Numbered from the stretch's first letter, positions 24,850 through 40,044 are shown. The stretch: 64,000 nucleotides of DNA from Coriolopsis trogii (GCA_020543525.1 JAHYIO010000008.1:558001-622000); one strand, 5' to 3'. The notes: generated by a model not told the origin, from the sequence alone. Numbers and translations are program-made.

Positions 24850-27700
24850 TGAGGTCGTGTAACTGCGGTGTACCTAACCATCGACAGTTCTTCGCAACCT
24901 ACCCGTGTCCGTAAAAGATATAAATACGCGCTTTATCTATGAGCACAAGAAGCTATCAGGGGACGTCATGACGCTGGAGAATGCAGCACTGGACACACCT
25001 CGAAGTATCAAACGAAAACTGCAGCGCGAAAGCGTACCATACCTATTCAATCTTATGAACAAGTTGATACCGCAACAAGTGCAAACGTTGCATATTGCTA
25101 GCGGAGGTGGACTGAATATGAGTGCTTACATAACGGAATACGAGTTTGTCTTACTAAATCGGTTTACCCGCAACCTACTTTTAGGCCCCCCTTGCCAGCG
25201 GCGATCACTCCGGGATAACAATCCTTCGGAAAGGCCCGTCCCAAGCCCGTCAGCGAGACTTCAGACTGCACAGGTAGGTATCCGTGAGTGTCTCTCGCAT
25301 ATGCACCCACGACGTACCTTGGAGGCCTGCGCGGCTCGAGTTCTTCCCAGCCATGCCGCGACGTGCGACTGAGCCAACCAGAGCCATGGTATTAGTGACC
25401 GAGGAGTTGGTATCCATCCCAGGCACGTTAAAATCCCAGTCCCAGGGCGAGCGCCAAGTGTGCACATTATCCCATGTCGTCCCGTGCCTCGTGGGTAACG
25501 GTCTCATCGTCCTTCCTCCTGGTACCTGCAGCGGACAGGCTCACACGGAGTGCTACGTATACGGTGCCGACACTTGCAAGGATGGCCGCCTCCGCAAACG
25601 TAGACCTCGGCAGAAGAGCCGGCCGACTAGGTCTGGTGGACGCGCACTGACCCTTCGCTGTGGTTTGTACGCAACAAGCCTCGCACGTAGGCCGTCTCCG
25701 CGGTACCGACAGACCAGAGCCGCCCCGCCCCTATTCATCGCTAAATGAGTTAGTCTGAGAGGATTGTCATGTCGTTCTCGTCGGGTGAAGGAACTCACTG
25801 GGCCCCGGAGCCTCGACACTCCTCGAACATTCGACAGCTGTCGCAATGTCTCTCATACAACATCTTCTACGGCCCTCACAAAGACTCCCAAGCACGACAG
25901 ACAGTCTCCGGTTCTAAGATCGGTCGTAGTTGGTAATACCCTGGATGGGATTGGAGGATATGTTGGAATATGCGGAAGGAGCATGCGACACCGCGCGCTC
26001 GGTACCGACGAAATTTTCAGGCTGTGAACAGCTTGCGCAGAGCAGCTGACACTGGCGGTCGTTATATTCGCCGCGTTGAATATCTGATGCGATTGGTCTG
26101 TATACTGAAACATAAGGTAAGGGTTATTGATGAATTTCCAATGATGTACAGTATGAGATTGCTCACAGAGCTTGAGAGGGTAGCCCAACCAATGTACCGC
26201 GGCGGCCAGGGGCCTTTGGAACCGGACGTGAAGTGATGTTGTCCTTCATAGTGGCATGCGAATAGTACCAGCCTCGAAGATTACACGGCTTCAATCAGCG
26301 TGAATGCTATTCGCTAGTATCCCTCCATGATGGGTGAACAAACGGACTTACGGGGAAGGGTAGGGTACAGACTTAGAATGGCTGACGAGTGTGTTCATGC
26401 CGAGAGCTAGTTGCGCATACCTGGGAAGTACGCATCCCGGAATACCCTACTCTCTCGCACGACGGTCTACCCTGTCAGGAGTAAGGGAACCGTGCCGACC
26501 TAAACAGCAACCCCAGAGACAGAGACAGAGGGTGCGTGCCTGTGTAGAGCGTAGTCAGCGTTATCGCCTTCAGCTTTAAGAATACATGGGAGATGTACAG
26601 ACCGTCAAGGTGTCATCGAGATTTGTTGCTTGGTGTGCGGCCAGGACAGAAAGACTGTGTATGCGTGAGCGCAGCCCGCCGATGTTACAAGATGACATAC
26701 CACGCTAAAAGTTGCCAGAATATTGTAAGCAGCTGCATGTAGCTGTAGACCGACCGCGGCACATACTTCAGCTAGGCCGTACGACAAGGGAGCAGATCAC
26801 AGAAAACCTGCGGTTGCATCATTTGACCAAGGAAATGGTGAGTCTGCCTACTCCTCGTGTGGTCCTATCCATTGTAAAGACACTCCCCGAAGCCGGTACA
26901 CCATCCACGGGCAAACGACGGTAAACAAGCGGACGGTATAGGCCCCGACGTCAACACAACGCATCGACGAAAGCCCAAGTCCAAAGATCGGTGTCCTGCG
27001 TCCTCGCAGACACGGACGGCGGAGACTCGTCTCCTGCAGATCCTGGTGCAGCTCTCCCGAGACAACGCCCCCATGAATGCACCCCTCAGGGCACATCGCA
27101 TTCGCGTGGGACTGTATGCGCTCAAGAGATAGCCATGTCCGAGGCTGCGGGTAGACAGTAAGGAATGCCAAGACAACTTAGTGTTCAATAGGCTCCCTCA
27201 GCAGTCTGGCTAAGTGCGCCGCGAATGACCGATGCCATGCCCCTCGAGGTACAATCATTCTATCAAGCCATATGAGAGCTGCGGTGAGGTGTGAGCTGAC
27301 GAGGTAGAGACACACTGTAAACACTCACTTCAAGTTCTTCCGAGCTCAGGTTGCGGTCAACGTGGTACTCATAGGCGCTACTGTGGTGGAACATACTGAA
27401 CGCCGGGATTTGCCGAAAACCAGCCTTCGGGCCTAGGCCCGGGTACGGCCCGTCGCGCCGTTGGAGGTAAGTACCGGGAAAGTATCGGCGAATACTCGCA
27501 CAGCTGCGAGGTGATTCAAGAATGTATATTAGATTAAACAGGGTGTAGAGATACAAAGGAGTCAGTAACAGCGTAGTGATGTGCGGGTGGTAGTGTATAG
27601 TCTCGAGGGTATCATATTACAGGCGGTATAGTGCTACAGGTATAGTAATGACAATAAAGTTGGGGCCTAGCTGATTATGTATAGTGGTAAGGTTTGTATC
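24850..27700. other. Intergenic, no confident gene
   Basis: Several open frames exist (for example 24905-25372 and 25284-25748), but none shows a recognisable domain, signal peptide or consistent exon chain. A short AGAGACAG repeat lies near 26515-26530. Confidence 0.45.
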
Positions 27701-27702
27701 GT

Positions 27703-29156
27703 TCACTGCTCTGCTGCTGCTGTCGCCGCCACCTCCAGAGCCTTCTTCTCCCGCTTCCGTGCCCGGCGGACTGAGTGTGGAATGCGACCCTTCCACTTGG
27801 ACGGAGGCTTAGAAGTTTCGGGACAGACTTGCGCTGCCTTTTCAGAGGCTGCTGCTGCGGTGGGAGGCTTGATGTGGAGGAGAGCTTGTGCGAAAGCGCG
27901 CATCCGCGAGGGAACAAGTTTCTTCCTCTCAGAAGTGGAGGGAGACTCAATGAGTTCATCCAAAGGATGTTCGACGATCTCGTGTTCTTCGGGGGAGTCG
28001 ATCTTGAGAGTAGAGAATGACTCGCAGAGTATCTTCTCGTAGTCGACCTTGATGTCGGAGAATGACTCGCAAAGCGTCTTGTCATCGTCGACTTCGTAGA
28101 TGGAAGAAGCTGTCCTTGATGCGAGGAGAGAACACTGAGTGGTTCCGAGGCTTACAGTGACGAGGATAGAGTGTGCCGAGCCGAGGACGAGGACTTCCAT
28201 TGCACTGCTGGTCATGCGGGCTTGAATAGTGCTAACGAGGCGGAGGCTAGAGTAATAGCTGCACTGGTAGGCGGAGAGTAGTTCGAAGCCTGTGAATGTA
28301 CCGAAGCCAGGGACGGTCGAGGCTCGGATGGCATGTCCTGAAATTCCTCATGAGTGGCAGAAAGGCAAGAATGAGCGACTGTATGCGTACCGTGGAGTGC
28401 GACTAAAGAGAGGATGAGGGAGTAGTCGCGAGGCGGGATCGGGAGGCAGCGAGTTGAGATGGCTAGTGCTTGGGGAGGTACCGGATGATCGGCGAGCTAT
28501 GATGGTACTCCCTGATCAGGCGCTGTCCAAGGAAGACATGAGAATGTGCTCACCGAGACGCCCTCCACCATGATCCTAGCCAACTGCACCAATCCGACCC
28601 ATCCAATCTGGACGATAATCTTCGAGTACGGGTGAACGAAGCGAGCCAACTTGACGACAGAGGCGCCTAGAAGGAAGAGACCGACGACAAAGCCTTGGAG
28701 TAGTAGTTTGGTCGCCCAGATGGTGACCGACTGGAGCGTCGACTTGGCGATGCTGGCAGCAACTAAGAGCCAGAGTCCGACGACAAAGACGAGGCGAATC
28801 GTCACCCGCCAAAGGGCGAAGCGGGAGAATACGAAGGCCTTGATCGTGGCGCAGACGACATGGCGTCCGAGTCGATAGGCGAGGATGATGCCGTTGAGGA
28901 GCGATGCCAATAAGAGATGGAGTGTCTTGTTCGTAACAGCGCCGAGTCCGAGGATGACCAGACAGAGGATTTGTCGAATCCTGTGGAGGGCCAGGCGAGT
29001 ACCGAGGAAGAACCAGAGGACAACGGCGAGGGGTGCGATGACGGCGAGGACCAAGAGGAGGACGATGTTGAGGACGCAGACGATCGCCAGGATCGAGAGT
29101 AGGAAGACGTTGAGGGGGTTGAGTTCGATGACGACGTGCATGGTAAGGGAGGGCAT
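27703..29156 (-). CDS. Multi-pass membrane protein of an unrecognised family, member H1
   Basis: Three exons on the minus strand: 29156-28554, 28496-28391 (106 nt) and 28337-27703, with introns 28497-28553 and 28338-28390. The N-terminal exon is almost wholly hydrophobic: five or more helices, such as LNVFLLSILAIVCVLNIVLL and IRLVFVVGLWLLVAASIAKS, and one ARFALWR-like unit (SRFALWRVT). The middle exon gives LADHPVPPQALAIS...DYSLILSLVALH. The C-terminal exon has KTLCESFSDIKVD and EKILCESFSTLKID repeats, then KKLVPSRMRAFAQ and a basic SKWKGRIPHSVRRARKR end. ATG 29156 (MPSLTMHV) was chosen; 29141 is the alternative. The family is not recognised; a membrane role is inferred from hydrophobicity alone. 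H2 and H3 are close paralogues, H4 a distant one. Confidence 0.75.
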
Positions 29157-29204
29157 CGTGCGCGGGCGTGAGTTTCTGGGGGGAGGCCGGGGAGGGAGGG
29201 AGTA

Positions 29205-29325
29205 GGCTCTTATACGGCGGCATGCGCGACCGCGTCTGAACCTTATTCCGCGTCGTGATCGACGCACTCGGGCGACGCGTCCGCACGTGAGGCCAAAGAG
29301 CGTGTCCCCCGTCACTGCTCGGAGT
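29205..29325 (-). promoter_or_regulatory. Promoter module of H1 with E-box
   Basis: On the minus strand: CAGTGACGG, ACACGCTCTTTGG, an E-box CACGTG (29284-29289) inside CACGTGCGGACGCGTCG, GTGCGTCGATC, ATAAGGTTCAGA, then a TATA-like TATAAGAG near 29209-29216. The same ordered blocks precede H2 and H3. Confidence 0.7.
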
Positions 29326-29329
29326 AGTG

Positions 29330-30380
29330 TTCGGTAGCGAGTGTAGGCCGCGCGGACGAGCGCTTACCTACCCAGGGGTAAGTATCTTGGAGCTGCTCTC
29401 CCACTACACTGTCGCGGAGGCAGCTGATACAGAAGCCAGGATCCACGGGATAGACTCCATCAAAGCGATCTCGTCTCTAGGACAAGAGGGTGTTCGTCCG
29501 CGCTCCTGATGCCAGATGGGTAAGGCAACTGTAAGGGCTAGTGCGACCGCTTGCACGTCGGCTGCACAAGCTCACAGGATAGTTCAGAATGCATGTCGAA
29601 GACATCGGGACAGTAGTCCTGGCACCGACGAAAGGCTCTCTGTCGCACGTTCGGCAGGAGAGCCACACACACGGACAGAGAAGTAGCTGATGGGGCTCTT
29701 GTTAGAAAAGAGCATACTTGCAGCGCAAGACCACTTACCATGTCGAACGACGTCAAAGGATCACACAAGCTACATATATCCTACAAGTCATTCGCACGGA
29801 GAGTTAGCCTGAAAGTCTGAGACTGAGACGAATATCGCCAGGTGCCCCAGCCATCCGTATGCCGCTTGCGAGTTGCCAGGAATCCCATGTCTTTGATCTG
29901 GGTCTGCAATGTTACTGCGGTATGAATCATAAATACCTATAGTATGCCTATCACCTTTCCGTAACTCTCGCGTTCAGCGACTCTTCGGTCGATCGCTTGA
30001 AGACGTATGTACGACCTGTGTGTATGCCACAGATTATAACCAAACCTTCGACTTACCTGTACTATCACTGAGGATGCGTCGTCACCGCCGCCTTCAACCT
30101 CGTCAGAGTTGTCGTCGACATCGGGGTCAAGAATCGTCGTAGCGCTAAAAACTCTACTGAACGGCCTGTGCCGAAGATCAGGCGCTGAAAGCGGCCCGTC
30201 GTACCGCACAGACCAGCAGCTTCGGAATCCCGCGTTCAAGATAGAGGATGCGAGGAGGAAAAAAGGGTATTATAGTCAAGAGGGTATACAGGGATACACA
30301 TGTTACAGGGGCTGGTAATGTGAGGTACAGTGCATAATCAAGTAGGTAGAGTGAGATATAGAATGTGAGTATAGTGAGGT
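29330..30380. other. Intergenic, no gene seen
   Basis: Separates H1 from H2. Only short frames without recognisable content are seen. Confidence 0.5.
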
Positions 30381-31934
30381 TCACTGCTCGTCCGCCGCCG
30401 CCTCCGCCAACGCCTCCTTGACCCGCTTCCTCACCCGGCGTACAGCGTGTGTAATGCGGCCCTTCCAATTGGACTTCGTCTTCGGCCGGGTGGATCCTAC
30501 AGCTGCGGACTCAGTTGATGAGGAAGTCTTCATGCGGAGGACACCTTGTGCGAAGGCCCGCATACGCGAGGGGACCAGTTTCTTCTTCTCGGAAGTCGGA
30601 GGAGACTCGGTGATCTGGCTCAAAGTGGGTTCGATGGTGCCTTCATCCTTGGCGTCGATCTTGAGGCCAGAGAATGACTCGCAAAGTGTCTTTTCGTACT
30701 CGAAGTCGTCAATAGAGGTGGTAGTCGCGCCCTCAGAGTCGATCTTGAGGCCAGAGAATGACTCGCAAAGTGTCCTTTCGTAATCGGGTTCGACGGTAGA
30801 GAGAGTAGTCGAGGCAGACGCAAGAGGGAGATGGTGTACAGTGCTAGAGCTTGTGATGAGGAGAATAGACTGTGCTGGGTTGCCGACAAGGATGGCGAAT
30901 GCGCTGCTGCGCATGCTGACTTGGATGTTGATAAGAAGGCGAAGGCTAGAGTGATAGTTGCACTGGTAGGCGGAGATGAGATCGACGCTTGTAAATGTAC
31001 GGAAACTAGTGACGGTCGGTGTGCTGATGTCGTGGCCTGGAAACCTCATGAGTCGCAGCAAGTGGGATTACTGATTGTATGCGTACCGTTGAGTGTGATC
31101 AGAGTGAGAACGAGGAAGTAGTCGCGACGCGGAGTTGGCAGGCAAGTAGTTGAGATGGTCAGTGCTTGGGGAGGTACCGGAGATTCGGCGAGCTGAAGTA
31201 GTTCGCTGGTGAGATGTAGTCCAAGGGAGAAAACAAAGCGTACTTACCGAGATGCCCTCCACCATGATCCTGACCAACTGCATCAATCCGACGCGAACAA
31301 CCCGGGTGAAAGTGGCCCAATGTGTGTTGATGAACCAGACTAGCTTGACAGGAACAGAACCCAGGACGAGGAAAGAGATGACGAGGGTGTGAAGCACAAA
31401 TGTCGTCGTCCAGATAATGACCGACCGGAGCCCAGATGCTATGCGGCGAATGACGAAGAGAGCGCACATCGTGGTGACTGCCAAGAGGCCAGCGGCTGCC
31501 CGCCAAAGAGCGAAGCGGGCGAATGCGAGGAAGACCTTGAGGGTGGCGTAGAAGGCGTGGTATGCAAGCTCAAAGAAGCTAGCGGTTGCTCGCCAAAGTG
31601 CGAAGCGGGCGTATGCGAAGAGGACGTTGAGGGCGGCGTAGAAGATGTGGAGCGCAAACCCAGACGCGCGAAGGACGACGTCGAGGAGCTGGGTCGCCAA
31701 CATGATGAATAGGTCGCGCGTGGCCGTGAAAAGTATTGGAATGCCGTTGTGGAGAAGGAAAAGAAGTCTGCCGAGGACGCGGTATGCGAGGCGGGCGCCG
31801 AGGATGAGCCAGAGGACGATGTTGACGGCGGAGAGGATCGCCAGGACCGAGAGGAGGAAGATCGCCAGGATTTCCGAGGACGTTGCGGAGAGGTTGGAGA
31901 CGGACGTGCGACGCATGGAGGTCATGGTGTTCAT
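30381..31934 (-). CDS. Multi-pass membrane protein of an unrecognised family, member H2
   Basis: Exons 31934-31248, 31192-31087 (106 nt) and 31036-30381; introns 31193-31247 (55 bp) and 31037-31086 (50 bp). Starts MNTMTSMRRTSVSNLS. It then has a run of hydrophobic helices containing a duplicated unit of about 40 residues that ends FAYARFALWRATA and FAFARFALWRAAA; H1 has one such unit. The C-terminal part carries two DYERTLCESFSGLKID-type repeats (DYERTLCESF and EYEKTLCESF), then KKLVPSRMRAFAQGVL and a basic WKGRITHAVRRVRKRV end. It is nearly identical to H3 at 49780-51333, including intron lengths and promoter. It runs head-to-tail with H1. The function is unknown; the tail repeats look like regulated cytosolic segments. 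Confidence 0.78.
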
Positions 31935-31997
31935 ATAGGTATCTCGACGAGGGATGATGGATGCTGGGGGGGAAGGCGGGGGCGGGGAGGAAGAGGA

Positions 31998-32125
31998 CTA
32001 TATACGAGGCCGCCGCGATCGCCTCTGAACCTTATTTCGCGTCGTGATCGACGCACTTGTACGACGCGTCCGCACGTGAGCCAAAGAGCGTGTCTCCCGT
32101 CACTGTTCGGAGCAGTGTTCGGTAG
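31998..32125 (-). promoter_or_regulatory. Promoter module of H2 with E-box
   Basis: Same block order as H1 and H3. E-box CACGTG at 32073-32078, GTGCGTCGATC, ATAAGGTTCAGAGGCGATCG and TATATA at 31999-32004, about 65 bp before the ATG. Confidence 0.75.
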
Positions 32126-32129
32126 CGAG

Positions 32130-33300
32130 TGTTGGACCCGCGGGCAAGCGCTTGCCTGTCTCCCGCTACGCCACGATGTAGGAGCACAGAGAGTGCAGAG
32201 TCGTGAGAGACGACGTCCTGCCCTTTAACTGAAAGGGTTGCTTGATTGAGCGCAACAGGCTATGAGGCTACGACCACTGCCCTGAGGAGATAGATATTGG
32301 GTCGACTCATCGGTCGAACACCGACCTCTCATCGCGTGCTTCTCGTGGCTACCTGCCATATCATGTCTTATAAGCTGTGACATAGACAGGAGCTGTGAGT
32401 ATCGCAGAATGCGTAGAAAATAACCGGAGGACTAGGAGAAGGCTTACCGAGAACCGCTACGCAAACCATGGCTTTCGAGCGTGTGTTCGGAGAGAAGATG
32501 CGTGCACCAGCAGGAGATCACGAGTTCACAGACAGATACGAGTGGTGTCCCAGCGTCAGTATGTCAGTACAAGTTGTACCACCATACTGAGTACTTCTAT
32601 CTCGCGAAGGATGTAGACCATCTCTGACAGTGAGAGACTCATAGTGTCCGACATCTTGATCATGGCCAAACAGTCGTAAACAACCCTATGTTTACCCTGT
32701 CGGCAATTGCCTTTTTTGGGGGTGGAGCTGCCTCCGCTCTCAAGCTCTGCTACGACGCTATAGCTGTATTGCACATGGGCTCGCTACGCCTCATACACTT
32801 TCTCACACAGCTACTCCATATGTGGCAGGATATGCACAAGATGCCCGCGGCGAAGATCGAAGGTCATGCCAGCCTCACCTTGCAGGCTGAACACGATCGC
32901 GAGCTCCCCTACAATCTACGTCTTGAACTGTCCAGTTGGGCGTGCGAAGACAACAATGGCGCGGTCGAGAGTATGGGAATGAACCAAGGAGGAAGTAGAT
33001 GGCCTGCTTGCAATTCTCTAGATGGATCGAGTCTTCCCCCTTATGACGACGTTCAAGGCAAACACTTTTGCAGAAGGATTGTACGCACTGAACTACACAT
33101 TGTGACTGCAAACCTGCACCTTCGTGGACTCCAGGCCGATGCTCGACTCCGCACTAACCCCCGCCGTCGCCATGTCCCAGGACGCGGGCTCTGTTCCTGT
33201 CGACGAACAAGACGGGGACGAAGGAGGAACAAGGACAGACAGACGCGCTGTTTCCGAAAGCGGCAAACAAAGATGACATCGCCGGGACGAGCCGTGTAGC
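32130..33300. other. Upstream region of the kinase gene; no separate gene supported
   Basis: A frame at 32688-33299 and a short one beginning MSQDAGSVPVDEQDGDEGG (ATG 33172) are present. The latter reads like the N-terminus of a protein and may be a first exon of the kinase, but no splice joining it in frame to the kinase exon could be confirmed. Confidence 0.4.
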
Positions 33301-33430
33301 GCCGGGGGCGAACAATGGGTCGTTGAGGGATCCATCTCCCCCATCCTCTTCTCTCCCGCCCTCCACCTCCTCTCAGTCCCCGACGTCCCGCAACGTCGCC
33401 AGCGCAGTGCGCCATTGGCCCAAAGTATTC

Positions 33431-35185
<1,755 letters not shown>

Positions 35186-35782
35186 CGATTTACGAAGTCG
35201 CCCATCAGTCGACCCTCTTCGGCTCGACATCTCTTGCATATTCCACTTCCATATCCACTCCTGCCATATATCACTCTCGAGACTCTGGACCCCACGCGAG
35301 CCTGTTGTTGTATGTGTTATAGGTCTCTATTGTCTCGCTATCGTGTCTATCTGCTTGTCGTCGTCATCATCACCACTTCTTTCCTCTTTCGTGTTTCTCT
35401 GTTTCTCTGTCTCTCTGTCCTCTCTGTGCCGAGTCTCTTGTTGTCCGTCGTAGTCGCATTATCCGCATCATCATAGCGTCCTGTCTGCGTCCTTGTAGTG
35501 AGTGTGCGCAAGAGGACGCCACAGTATAGGTATAGGGCAATGCGAGCGCTGCGTGAGCGCTCCATCTTCCTTCATAAACTGTCACTTGTACCAACGTTTT
35601 GGACTATAGCTGTCATCCTCACCTTATTCGGCGACTCTCTCAGATAGGATTCGTATATCCTGTTACATTGATTTGGGTGAGTGTTCGGGACAGCGACATA
35701 CTGCTTGCTGATCATTTACTCCTAGTCCATAACAGCACACGAGCCCTCGCCACAAACTCGAACTTCTCGCTCTCCTGCCGTC

Positions 35783-37568
35783 ATGAGAACGCACGGCGAA
35801 ATTGATGTATACGCTCCCTCGGCGGCAACCCGCGTTCTTCCCTGCAACGAACTCTTGCGCATGATCTGTGAATGGCTCTCTCCGGGGAGTCCTGAGTCGG
35901 ACGCCACAGCACAAACGGCTCTGGCGAGACTCGCGCGCGTGTGTCGTGCGTTCTCGCAGCCTGCTCTGGCGGTCCTGTGGAGGGTTCTCGACAGTCTGTT
36001 ACACCTCCTGAAGGTTCTGCCTTCGTTCATAAGACCTTTTGGCAGTGAGATATACGTAAGTTGCGGTATTGACGATGTATGTCGCCACACACCATCGTAT
36101 TGATCCGCTTATACAGACGCTATCTCGACCAGTGACGGATCAAGAGTGGGAACGATTCACAAATTATGCCAAGCTCGTCAGAGAACTGTACACCGACGTA
36201 CCCAGAAGCCTTCCAGCTACGATCCATCCTTCGGTGTGGACGTTTCTGGCCCAACGTGTTGTACCAGATCAAGGCCTTCTTCCTCGCCTCGTAAGGCTCG
36301 AGGCCCTCAACTTAGACCTGGGCGTTCCGTTCCCTGAGACTGGACATATGCTGCTACTCTCTCCAAGCCTGACACGCCTCGCTATCCACTTAAACACAGC
36401 GTCCGAGGACAACCTCGACGATGCTGCTTCTGACGACGTGGACGAGAGGGACGAGTGGAACCCAGCCGATCGCCTCACATTGAGGACAGTGCTGCAATAC
36501 GCACAACAACGCCTGCGTCCTCGACTGGAATGGCTGCGTGTGCGGGTAACGCCTTTAGGCCGACGGCCCGACGAGGATGCCGTCTTCGTAGCTGACGGAC
36601 TCACCTTCGATATGGACAAATTGCGCGTCCTTGATATCGCCGACGCCTCGCTCACGATCGATACGCACGACAAACTCCAGAAGCTCATGGAGCTCCCACA
36701 CCTGATCGAGCTCACGCTTCGCTTGCAATCGCAACAGTGGCACAAGCACTTCCTGCGCACGGGCTTTCGGACTCTTCGGGCACTGCGCGTGCACACCGAC
36801 CCGGCCACTTTCCGCACGTTCATGGAGTTGCCCTTTCCAAACCTCCGCGACCTGTCGGTGGCGTTCACCAGCTTGCGTAGCGCAACGGTTGATGAAGGCA
36901 CCAGTGACGTCCAAGCCGCTCTTGCTCGCATGCCAGAAACAGTCACGCGTCTCCGGCTTTTCTGGCCCTACCATCCAGACTCCCCGAAGTTCTTATTTCC
37001 AGCCCTGCAGCGCTCGGCTCTTACGGTCGTCCACATAACCGCGGACTACGTTCGTCAATCGCTACAGATCAACGACGCAAGTCTGGCTGAGATGGCGAAC
37101 GCATGGCCAGAACTCGTTGAACTAGAGATCAAGATTCGGAGGCGCGTAGCCGAGGTGGTTGTGGAGAAGGGCGAGGCAGATATCACCGAGCGCGCACTCG
37201 CCGCGTTCGCTACTCGTACCTCGAGACTACGACTTCTCGGTCTGCCCTTTCTAGGGCTAAGCCCCGAAGTTCGGACCAACGGCGGACGGGTGCTCTCGAT
37301 TGCACATATTCCTGTCTTGAACCATCGTCTGGAACGGCTACATGTGTCGTTGAAAGACAGGAAGAGAGCCGGTTCAACGTCCTTGCAGCTCGCGATGGTC
37401 ATCGACCGACTCTTCCCGTACGTTCAACTCGACTCTCAAGATTGGCATACGGCCCCACAGCTCGAGCTCCGTGAAGATGCGTCGGATTTGGAGTGCTTTC
37501 TCCTTGCATTGCGAACCGGACGAGAAGGCCGACATACGGTTGCGGCGGTCTCCTGCGAGAGCGCCTAA
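35783..37568 (+). CDS. F-box-like protein with leucine-rich C-terminal region
   Basis: Exon 1 (35783-36055) encodes an F-box-like N-terminus: VLPCNELLRMICEWLSP...ALARLARVCRAFSQPALAVLW. Intron 36056-36116 (61 bp, GTAAGT...ATACAG, phase 0) joins to exon 2 (36117-37568), giving about 574 residues in all. The remainder is Leu-rich with irregular LRR-like strands (LRVLDIADASL, LIELTLRLQSQ, LRALRVHTDPATF). Such basidiomycete proteins are presumed substrate adaptors of SCF ubiquitin ligases. They usually form large, fast-evolving families. The paralogue at 38338-40029 faces it tail to tail and has an intron at the equivalent place. Confidence 0.8.
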
Positions 37569-37610
37569 GCAAGGTCGTTGACGATACCGAATATTGTAAC
37601 GAAGCTGAGA

Positions 37611-38119
37611 ATGGAGAGTCAACCATTGCCTATCCTGCGTGTTTCTTATGAGACGTTCCGTGAGTACGTGACACATACTAGCACAGCTCGTTCACTGCCT
37701 GGCCTGAGCTACCATGGATACTGTATACCGCCACTGGCAAGGCGCCTCCCGGGTATAACTTGGAGCAGTACATACGGACGGCCGCATTGGTTGATGCAGC
37801 TTTCCCGGACCTGAGTTTCCCCAAGATCAAGAGAGTGGATCTAAAATATCCTAGCTTGTTCAAGCAAGAAGGGGCGAAGAGGACTGCTGAAATGCTGCTC
37901 CGGCGTCATGCCACTTTCTTACATTTGACAGCATACGGATTGCAGTGCCGTCGGCACGAGAAGGCGATAGACGGAGACACGGCAATTCAGGAAGCTTTCA
38001 GGCTTCCGCTCCTCAAAGAAGCAATACGGCGCAGAGCTGAAACGCAAAAGAATGAGCGTATGTGTCGCGCGTCCTGGCTTTGTTCTGTGTATGACTTCGA
38101 AAGCCTATCATCGCAGTAG
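37611..38119 (+). CDS. Hypothetical protein fragment, not recognised
   Basis: A frame from ATG 37760 (MEQYIRTAALVDAAFPDLSFPK) runs to 38119 with balanced composition. A different frame upstream (MESQPLPILRVSYETFREYV, from 37611) reads like the same kind of protein and could be joined by an intron or have been broken by a frameshift. No domain was recognised. It sits between the two F-box genes and may be a relic. Confidence 0.3.
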
Positions 38120-38337
38120 CGGTCTTCTCTATAGTCGTGTCTGGCCGTGTCTATACTGTAGTGTCTCTAACATGCGTATATCAGTCTAGAGTCCATGCAC
38201 CGTGAGATCCTGGTCGGTCGCGCCATGGGACTATACAGGTGGTATTCATCGCCTTGGTTCGCTAGCGTGGGATTGAAAATCGCATAGCACTGGTCAAATC
38301 GTAACGTGAAGCAAGACGTCACTGACCATGAACAATC

Positions 38338-40029
38338 TCAGCCACGCACCCTCCCTGCCTGCAACAGATCGAGCATCATAGCCAAGACCGCCTGCTCGTC
38401 GCTTTCCGAGCAATCCGTTTCCGCCCAACGTCTCGCCTTGCCCCGCACACTCAGCCGAGGAAACAGGCGGTCGAGCAAGAGAGCAAGGTCGTACATCCGC
38501 GCTCTCCGCTCCTTCGCGCCGTCGACGCTCGCGCCAGCCACGTCCAGAAACTCCCACCGCGGCACTTGCAGGATGCGCAAGCCATGGTCGAGCGCAGGTA
38601 TTGCGCCTGTGCAAGCCTCTCCTGGGACAGATGTGGGATTGTGGTGCGTCGCGGACATTTCTGGGGTGATGAACACGGATGGGAGACGCAGGTCCGTGAG
38701 GTGCGGGTGCGCAGCAGCGAAGGCGGCGAGTGTGTCGAGCGCGAGCGGCTTTGAGGGGCGCGCGCAGTCTCCGCCTCTCGCGGAGAGAGAGGAATGGAAG
38801 TGAAAGGATGTGAGCAGGGGCCATGCGCGTATGGCGCTCGCCAAATCTACGCGCTGGATCTCTGTATGGGCGTGTACGGCGAGCACATGGAGTTGCGCGA
38901 GTCGGAGGATGGGCTCAATGACTCGATGTAGTGGACGCGCGCGGACAGGGGCGGTGCGGCCGAAGTCTACGTGGAGGGTGTGGATAGACGAGGACGGGAG
39001 GCAGGCGAAGATGTTGTCAATGCTGTCGATGTCAGCGCTCTCGTCCCGCCGGCTTTCAAAGCGGAACGAGACGCGCTCGAGCACGCGGGAGTCGATGGAC
39101 GCTACAAAGCGCGCGGTGTCGCCCAGCGTAGCTGACAGGTGCAGGCTTCGGAGCTCGTGAAAGCCGGACGCCAGATTCTCAACAGAGATATCAGGCATGG
39201 AGTCGATACGCAGATCGAGATGGAGGAGATTGGGGAAGGCGGAGAGAGCAGAAAGCCGGTGATGTGTTATGACCGTCTCGATGGTCACTGAGAGCTCGCG
39301 CAGGTGCGAGAGCTCCCAGAAGCGGGCAGCCTCAACATAGAGCGCGGGTGGTCGCTCCAGGAAGCGCCGATTGGGACGGGGATTTGATATCGCAAGTTTG
39401 CTGACATGGAGCAGGAGTGGGCCCATCTCTTGCAGAATAGACTCGAACAGCGCTAGTGTGACCGGTCTTGTCGAGCATAGGTCATCTATATTAATGGTGA
39501 CGGATTGGACGGAGGGGGATATGAGGTGATTGAAGAATTGCGCGAGATGGTCTGAGTTGATCCGGATGTTGAGCGATTGGAGGTGCGGAAGGAGAGGACG
39601 CTCGCCAGACCAACGCGCGAGAGCTGCCCAGACGCTCGCACATAGGTAGTAGGTCCCCACTGCGTGCAAGGTTCTCACTCTGATAGAGTAGTACATAAAA
39701 CGTCGCCATTCATTCGCCGTTATATCTCTTGACAACACCTATGAATTCAACGTGAGCAGCGTGTGACGAAGGTGGGCTATAATCATGCCTACATAGTATG
39801 GGCTTTTGGGGGAGTCGGGTCTTAGTGACGGCAAAACTTTAAACAGATGCGTTATATTCTCCAGATTGCGCCAGAGAATGTCGAGCGCGGGATCAGAGAG
39901 AGAGCGATTGACCCGGGCTACAGAGGCCAAAGTTGTCGACGAAGAATGGGGAGCGCTCTGCGCGGGCGCGAGGTGTTCGAGGACCTCAAGAGCGATGTCG
40001 TAGCATGCCAGTGCCCGAGTAGCCGCCAT
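38338..40029 (-). CDS. F-box-like protein, second copy
   Basis: Starts MAATRALACYDIALEVLEHLAPAQ and continues LASVARVNRSLSDPALDILWRNLENITHLFKVLPSL, a typical basidiomycete F-box-like segment. An intron with GTAGGC donor and TTCATAG acceptor (about 39739-39793) joins SPYY to VLSRDITANEWRRFMYY. That position matches the intron in the gene at 35783, where TLSRPVTDQEWERFTNYA follows. The rest is Leu-rich with repeated short strands (LRELSVTIETV, LHLDLRIDSM, LRSLHLSATLG). It ends at TGA 38338. It is a presumed SCF adaptor with unknown target, and diverged from its neighbour. Confidence 0.8.
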
Positions 40030-40044
40030 CTACAGAGGGGATAG